Below are positions 7,152 through 10,805 of a DNA stretch of 10,805 bases, piece after piece; position 1 is the first letter of the stretch; each line of letters begins with the position of its first letter. Source of the stretch: JAFGXW01 sp964634385 (GTDB lineage Bacteria; Bacillota_I; Bacilli_A; Izemoplasmatales; Izemoplasmataceae); assembly GCA_964634385.1 (NCBI GenBank), contig CAZWIZ010000026.1:1-10805 (forward strand). Direction: 5' to 3'. The notes under the pieces are model-generated. The model saw only the letters and a program-made list of their open reading frames with translations, was not told the origin of the DNA and ran no database searches. A program made the position numbers and the translations under genes.

Positions 7152-7195
7152 AAAATTATTATTACCAAACCTAGAGATTTGGTAATAATAATTTT
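7152..7195 (-). terminator. Intrinsic terminator overlapping the TDT gene end
   Basis: An 18-bp perfect stem (7152-7169 with 7178-7195) has an 8-base loop that contains the TDT stop codon. On the minus strand the stem is followed by a TTTTT run. The upstream arm encodes the last codons of the TDT protein (KLLLPNL). It should end the ars-type operon before the arsC remnant. Confidence 0.85.
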
Positions 7196-8247
7196 AAGTT
7201 AATAATTCCAACAAGTGTTTTAACAAAAGTTACAAGCCAAATAATCACAACAATTGCTGTTAGAAAAAATGTATACTCTAAAATGAAACTAGAATCTGTA
7301 ATTGAATAAATTACTAATGTTCCAGAAGCATATGATACAATTGGGAAAATAAAAGCCCACCATGATAAAGTAAATGGTATTTTACCTTTCCTCAAATATA
7401 AAACAGTTATAAAAATACTAAAGCCAAACGTCCATAGTCCGAATCCCCAAAGGATTATACTTAAAAGTTTTATACTGCTAGCTGATTCCAAAAATCCCAG
7501 CATAACATTAATATCAGCAAGTCCTGCTAACGCAATAGTCCCTACACCTATTGGACCTAACATAATCCAAAATGTAGGCAACATCATTGCATGAGGCATT
7601 TTATGATAGATAAACCGGTTTAAAACAACCCCAAACAGAATTATAAATAAAAACATTCCAATTCCATAAAAACTTAAATTAATGATATTAATAAAATTAG
7701 CTAATTCAAGATTAACATCAAAGTAATATTTAACTAACCCATTTCCTAAAAGCGGTACAACAACACTAGCAACTGGTGTTATAAACCATGAAAAATTAAT
7801 AGTATCTGGATGAACCTCATCCATTCTAAAAATATTAAACATAACGTATACCCCTAATATTAAAGAGGATAATGTTCCAAATATCCATAAAATTAACGAT
7901 AAATTAATAATTACGTTAGTAGGTAAAAACGCATTTCCCATTAGCATTAAATTTGTTCCTAATATAATACCTGAAACTGGCATAGTTACAAAAAAATTAG
8001 ACATAATAGGATGTTTAATATCTTTCATAATATGCTTTGTATGCATAAACCATCTTAAAATCCAAGGAATCAAAAGCACTACAAAAATCACAACATTTAT
8101 CAAAAAAAATGTTTGTCCTAAAGTTCTTAAAGCCGCATTGTTTTTTCCTAACTGATATAAAAGATTTGCAACTCCACCAGTTCCCATAGATGCAGCAAAC
8201 CACGCTGGTGAAAAGTGTCTTATAATTAAAGTAATTTTATTATTCAT
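7171..8247 (-). CDS. TDT family (TehA/SLAC1-like) membrane transporter
   Basis: This 358-residue integral membrane protein has about ten hydrophobic helices. The N-terminal HFSPAWFAASMGTGGVANLL (11-30) is the hallmark of the tellurite-resistance/dicarboxylate transporter (TDT) family, which includes TehA, yeast Mae1 and plant SLAC1 anion channels. Further family blocks are HPIMSNFFVTMPVSG (79-93) and a late helix pair with PFTLSWWAFIFP. Family members move small anions (malate, sulfite, chloride) or are linked to tellurite tolerance; which applies here is unknown. AAAGAGG lies 7 bases before the ATG. It is the last gene of the ArsR-led operon, 15 bases after the thioredoxin gene. The stop lies inside the terminator loop, so the last eight residues are dictated by the hairpin. 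The family call is strong. Confidence 0.88.
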   Translation of the reverse strand: MNNKITLIIRHFSPAWFAASMGTGGVANLLYQLGKNNAALRTLGQTFFLINVVIFVVLLIPWILRWFMHTKHIMKDIKHPIMSNFFVTMPVSGIILGTNLMLMGNAFLPTNVIINLSLILWIFGTLSSLILGVYVMFNIFRMDEVHPDTINFSWFITPVASVVVPLLGNGLVKYYFDVNLELANFINIINLSFYGIGMFLFIILFGVVLNRFIYHKMPHAMMLPTFWIMLGPIGVGTIALAGLADINVMLGFLESASSIKLLSIILWGFGLWTFGFSIFITVLYLRKGKIPFTLSWWAFIFPIVSYASGTLVIYSITDSSFILEYTFFLTAIVVIIWLVTFVKTLVGIINLKLLLPNL

Positions 8248-8262
8248 TTTTTTTCCTCTTTA

Positions 8263-8493
8263 CTATACAAAATATTTTTTTAATTTTTCCACACTTGGAA
8301 CTTTACCAGCAAATAGTACTTTTCCATCTAATACAAGTGCAGGGGTACTCATTACTCCAAATGATACTATTTCAGCATATTCAGTAACTTTGATTATTTT
8401 TGTTTCAATATTTAGTTGCTCCAATGCAACTAAAAGATTTTTCTCTAGTCTACGACAATTTGGACAACCTGATCCTAATAATTTTATTTCCAT
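8263..8493 (-). CDS. Small CPNC thioredoxin-fold protein (redox-active disulfide protein 2 type)
   Basis: This 76-residue minimal thioredoxin/glutaredoxin-fold protein starts MEIKLLGSGCPNC, with the redox-active pair at Cys10 and Cys13, and has the cis-proline motif MSTPALVLDGK (48-58). It matches the short family often encoded beside DUF318/ArsP permeases, and likely passes electrons to, or binds, a metalloid- or thiol-handling partner in the cytoplasm. The start at 8493 is chosen because AAAAAAGGAG lies 8 bases upstream and the fold begins exactly there. The same frame stays open for 25 more codons (to 8568), but that ATG has no ribosome site. It sits between the CMD-like gene (about 109 bases upstream) and the TDT gene (15 bases downstream) in the operon. 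Confidence 0.88.
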   Translation of the reverse strand: MEIKLLGSGCPNCRRLEKNLLVALEQLNIETKIIKVTEYAEIVSFGVMSTPALVLDGKVLFAGKVPSVEKLKKYFV

Positions 8494-8602
8494 TTTTATT
8501 TCTCCTTTTTTATGGTTTAAATGCTGAAGTGTCTTTGCAAGTTTTTGTTTCGGCTTACAATGTGACATAATTAATTCTACATTTATTATTCAATTGTTAT
8601 TG

Positions 8603-8962
8603 TTATATCTCCTTATTTTGTATTAGCCAGTCTGTTGCATTTACAAATCCAGAAATTGCTGATGAACTTTTAGAAAACATTGCTACAGAATATGCTTCCA
8701 TTATTTCTTCAGATGTAGCTCCATTCTTTTTAGCTACCTGTATATTATTCATAATACAACCTTGAGAATCAAGTGCTATTCCAACCCCAAGTGCTATTAG
8801 TGCCTTCACTTTCATATCAAGTTCTGTTCCAGAATATACATTTTTTTTGTTTGCTAAGAAGTCACCTAAAATACGCAAATCTAACTCTGCTAAATTAGCT
8901 AAAGGTTTTGGGATACTACCATTTTGTTTTCTAATTTGCTCTAATATTTGTTCTTTGTTCAT
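8603..8962 (-). CDS. Carboxymuconolactone decarboxylase (AhpD-like) family protein
   Basis: This 119-residue all-helical protein of the CMD/AhpD superfamily has the central block LGVGIALDSQGCIMNNIQVAKKNGATSEEIMEA (58-90) as its signature. In peroxidase-type members this region has C-x-x-C followed by His. Here the first Cys is Ser66, the second is kept as Cys69, and the His position is Asn73, so a two-cysteine disulfide reductase mechanism looks impossible. It could still be a one-Cys enzyme or a non-redox member. A GAGGAG site lies 6-7 bases before the ATG, so it is clearly expressed. It follows the TSUP fragment by 22 bases and precedes the CPNC thioredoxin. Its reaction is unknown; protection against oxidants or thiol adducts would fit the operon. 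Confidence 0.85.
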   Translation of the reverse strand: MNKEQILEQIRKQNGSIPKPLANLAELDLRILGDFLANKKNVYSGTELDMKVKALIALGVGIALDSQGCIMNNIQVAKKNGATSEEIMEAYSVAMFSKSSSAISGFVNATDWLIQNKEI

Positions 8963-8984
8963 ACATTTCTCCTCTTTTCAATTT

Positions 8985-9341
8985 TTATGAATAAATAATA
9001 TTATATATCATTAATACAGCTGCTAATAAATTAGTTGCTGCAAAAATAAGTTTTAAATTTTTAGGCTTGCTTTTTACCAAAAACTTACTTCCTATTAATC
9101 CCCCTACAAATGCCATTAAAAATGTTGTTGGACCAATAATAAATGTTAATTTCCAATCAACCTTCTTATTATTACTAAATACTAACGTTACCGTCAAAGC
9201 TGTTCCAAACATAATTAATTGCGAAATTATAGCTGCTGAAAAAATTGATATTCCACTAGTTACCATGGCAAGAACATAAAAGTTCCCTTCACCTTTACTA
9301 ACTGACGCCATAGTTATCGAAATAACAAATATTACAGCAGC
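8985..9341 (-). pseudogene. Half-length TSUP (TauE/SafE) permease fragment
   Basis: One repeat of a TSUP sulfite-exporter-type permease is encoded: a glycine-containing loop (SKGEGNFYVLAM), a helix pair, VDWKLTFIIGP and MAFVGGLIGSKF, then a last helix. Full TSUP proteins have about 250 residues and two such halves; only one is present. The frame is open from just after a TAG (9342-9344), but the only standard start, ATG at 9311 (giving 108 aa), cuts off the first helix (AVIFVISIT) and has no ribosome binding site. The permease stop is only 42 bases upstream, leaving no space for the missing half there, and the CMD gene is 22 bases downstream. I read it as a truncated remnant. A half-size transporter working as a dimer is the alternative, since the remaining frame carries no stop or frameshift. 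Confidence 0.6.
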
Positions 9342-9385
9342 CTAAAATCTATATAAGATCCAAGATAATCACATTCTTTATTTTT

Positions 9386-10417
9386 CTAAATAAATATATA
9401 TCCAAAGATATTAAATAAATATCCTGTAATAACAATACCAATTGTTACAATACCAACAAATGTAAATAGCAATTTAGGTTTTACGACTTTCTTCAATAAA
9501 ATTATTGAAGGCAAACTAAGAGCTGTAACAGCCATCATAAATGCTAACACAGTTCCAATTCCAACACCTTTCAACACTAAAGCTTCTGCGATTGGTAATG
9601 TTCCAAATATATCTGCATACATTGGCACTCCAACAACTGTCGCTATAATTACTGAGAATGGGTTGTTATCACCTAAAACAGTTTCAATGAATGATTGTGG
9701 TATGAACCCATGTATAACAGCTCCAATACCAACACCTATTAAAATATACATCCATACTTTGGTTATTATTTCTTTTACTTGTTCAACTGAATATGTATGA
9801 CGTTCTTTTTTTGTCATTATATATTCATCTTGTTCCTCAAAGTCTGCATTTTGTGTTCTACTATTTAGAACAAATTCTTCAACATGTTTTTCCATTTTGA
9901 ATACACTAATTAATGTCCCCCCAATTACAGCAATTACTAACCCAACAACTACATAGGCTAAGGCGACTGGCCAACCAAATATACTGGCTAATAGTATCGT
10001 TGATGCAAGATCCACGAGTGGTGAAGAAATTAGAAATGAGAATGTAACACCGATTGGTAGTCCAGCTTTTGTAAATCCAATAAATATCGGTATTGATGAA
10101 CAAGAGCAAAATGGTGTAACAGTTCCTAGAAGTGCTCCAATAATATTTGCAGGTACTCCTTTAATATTTCCCAAAATCTTCCTAGTTCTCTCGGGTGAAA
10201 AATACGATTGAATATATGAAGATATATATATTAAAACTGATAATAATATAAAAATCTTAATAACATCGAAGAAGAAAAATGACACTCCTTTGAATAACAG
10301 ACTATCTACATTTATTCTAATTACGTTTTCTAGAAATTTATTTATAATATTTTCAAGCCATGTCATTTTTAAGAATATAGAGTTTATTTGTATAAAAAAA
10401 TCTCTTATAAACTGCAT
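9386..10417 (-). CDS. ArsP/DUF318 family efflux permease
   Basis: This 343-residue inner-membrane permease has two four-helix halves split by a charged loop (about 175-215). The first half has the signature LLGTVTPFCSCSSIPIFIGF (97-115 region) with Cys104 and Cys106, and then FLISSPLVD (128-136). The second half has the matching GVPMYADIFGTLPIAEALV. This Cys-bearing motif is typical of ArsP/YraQ-type permeases; characterised ArsP exports trivalent organoarsenicals, and other members are tied to metal stress. The ATG overlaps the arsR end by 13 bases and has an AGAGG-type site, so the two genes are probably translationally coupled. With ArsR in front and redox proteins behind, a soft-metalloid exporter is the best guess. 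It is intact and full length. Confidence 0.88.
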   Translation of the reverse strand: MQFIRDFFIQINSIFLKMTWLENIINKFLENVIRINVDSLLFKGVSFFFFDVIKIFILLSVLIYISSYIQSYFSPERTRKILGNIKGVPANIIGALLGTVTPFCSCSSIPIFIGFTKAGLPIGVTFSFLISSPLVDLASTILLASIFGWPVALAYVVVGLVIAVIGGTLISVFKMEKHVEEFVLNSRTQNADFEEQDEYIMTKKERHTYSVEQVKEIITKVWMYILIGVGIGAVIHGFIPQSFIETVLGDNNPFSVIIATVVGVPMYADIFGTLPIAEALVLKGVGIGTVLAFMMAVTALSLPSIILLKKVVKPKLLFTFVGIVTIGIVITGYLFNIFGYIFI

Positions 10418-10695
10418 TGTTCTGCCTCTGTGTCTCTTATTTTCTCAATGAATAATTTGATTTCTGTAAGTTTATCCTTATTGATATAATACTTAATCCA
10501 GTTTCCCTCTCTTTTCGAATCAGCTAACCCCGCTTCACTAATCATCTTCAAATGATATGAAAGTGTAGGTTGGGAAATTTGTAAGTTGTCTATAAGGGTA
10601 CAACCACATGTTTCACCCTTTATAAGTAACTCAATAATCTTCAACCTATTTACATCTGCTAATACTTTAAATAATCGTGCGTATTTTTCAAACAT
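10405..10695 (-). CDS. arsR: ArsR/SmtB family metalloid-responsive repressor
   Basis: This 96-residue winged-helix DNA-binding repressor has the recognition part ISQPTLSYHLKMISEAGL (40-57) with the usual wing KREGNWIKYYIN (61-72). The sensing site is ETCGCTL, with Cys30 and Cys32 in the position of the CVC pair of arsenite-binding ArsR proteins. An extra Cys94 three residues from the end (EQCSL) could supply a third thiol ligand for As(III) or Sb(III). Metal binding should release it from DNA and open the operon. AAGGAG lies 10 bases before the ATG. It is the first gene of the operon and lies directly behind three 16-bp repeats and a good promoter, so it is almost surely autoregulated. The family is certain; the As(III)-type site is likely. 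Confidence 0.93.
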   Translation of the reverse strand: MFEKYARLFKVLADVNRLKIIELLIKGETCGCTLIDNLQISQPTLSYHLKMISEAGLADSKREGNWIKYYINKDKLTEIKLFIEKIRDTEAEQCSL

Positions 10696-10710
10696 TGTTC
10701 ATCATCTCCT

Positions 10711-10762
10711 TATATTCAAATCTGTCTATATTTAAATCTATCTATATTCAAATATGTCTATA
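10711..10762 (-). repeat. Three tandem 16-bp repeats, putative ArsR operator
   Basis: On the minus strand the units TATAGACATATTTGAA (10747-10762), TATAGATAGATTTAAA (10731-10746) and TATAGACAGATTTGAA (10715-10730) follow each other without spacing, and a fourth TATA (10711-10714) starts before the arsR ribosome site. The consensus is TATAGAyAGATTTgAA. The block begins at the -10 box, covers the expected start of transcription and runs to the ribosome site, a place where bound repressor would block polymerase. Direct repeats, rather than one inverted repeat, are unusual for an ArsR operator. Confidence 0.65.
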
Positions 10763-10790
10763 TTCTACACCTGATTAGAATAATGTGCAA
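10762..10790 (-). promoter_or_regulatory. Sigma-A type promoter of the arsR operon
   Basis: On the minus strand TTGCAC (10785-10790) and TAGAAT (10762-10767) are separated by exactly 17 bases, close to the consensus for the main sigma factor. Transcription would start near 10755, inside the first of the three 16-bp repeats, about 60 bases before the arsR ATG. This is the only good promoter seen for the six-gene operon. Confidence 0.65.
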
Positions 10791-10805
10791 GAAAATTGCG
10801 AAATT

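Noticed and set aside
8015..8203. 62-codon open frame inside the TDT gene
   Set aside because: Alternative frame of a well-supported membrane protein gene; Cys-rich by chance.
9067..9279. 70-codon plus-strand open frame over the TSUP fragment
   Set aside because: Antisense shadow of the TSUP coding frame, with no ribosome site.
9906..10109. 67-codon open frame inside the permease gene
   Set aside because: Alternative frame of the conserved ArsP-like permease; no independent evidence.
10711..10762. CRISPR array reading of the three repeats
   Set aside because: Units are only 16 bp and abut directly with no spacers; the promoter position points to an operator.

Overview
The window is very AT-rich DNA with standard-code genes: Trp is read from TGG, TAA/TAG/TGA act as stops, and most starts have strong AGGAG-type ribosome binding sites. 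The protein types (low-GC MFS sugar-type carrier, DUF2804 protein, ALDH3-type dehydrogenase, ArsR, ArsP-like permease) and base composition suggest a low-GC Firmicute or a standard-code mollicute relative of the Acholeplasma/Izemoplasma/Haloplasma kind. I cannot fix the genus from the sequence.

Layout. At the left edge is a small flavodoxin-fold protein (minus strand). It is followed by about 780 bases without a recognisable gene, holding several inverted repeats and possible mobile-element debris. Positions 1111-5061 carry a three-gene plus-strand operon: an MFS carrier, a DUF2804 (CrtC/AttH-like lipocalin fold) protein and an ALDH3-type aldehyde dehydrogenase. A strong bidirectional terminator (5311-5345) separates it from an oppositely oriented lipoprotein gene (5428-6345). 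Upstream of the lipoprotein, 6488-7133 is a small gene graveyard on the minus strand. It holds a DUF4143-type AAA ATPase broken by a frameshift and stops, and the N-terminal third of an arsenate reductase (ArsC) whose nucleophilic cysteine position now encodes tyrosine.

The right third (7171-10790) is a minus-strand operon, read from right to left. It has a promoter overlapping three 16-bp operator-like repeats, then arsR, an ArsP/DUF318 permease overlapping arsR by 13 bases, a half-length TSUP (TauE/SafE) fragment, a carboxymuconolactone-decarboxylase-like protein, a small CPNC thioredoxin, a TDT (TehA-like) carrier, and a hairpin terminator that starts inside the last codons of the TDT gene. 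The decayed arsC lies just past that terminator. Together this looks like an ArsR-controlled metalloid or thiol-stress module that has partly decayed: the permease, redox proteins and TDT carrier are kept, while the arsenate reductase is lost and the TSUP gene is reduced to half length. The actual substrate (arsenite, organoarsenical, tellurite, selenite or sulfite) cannot be read from the sequence.
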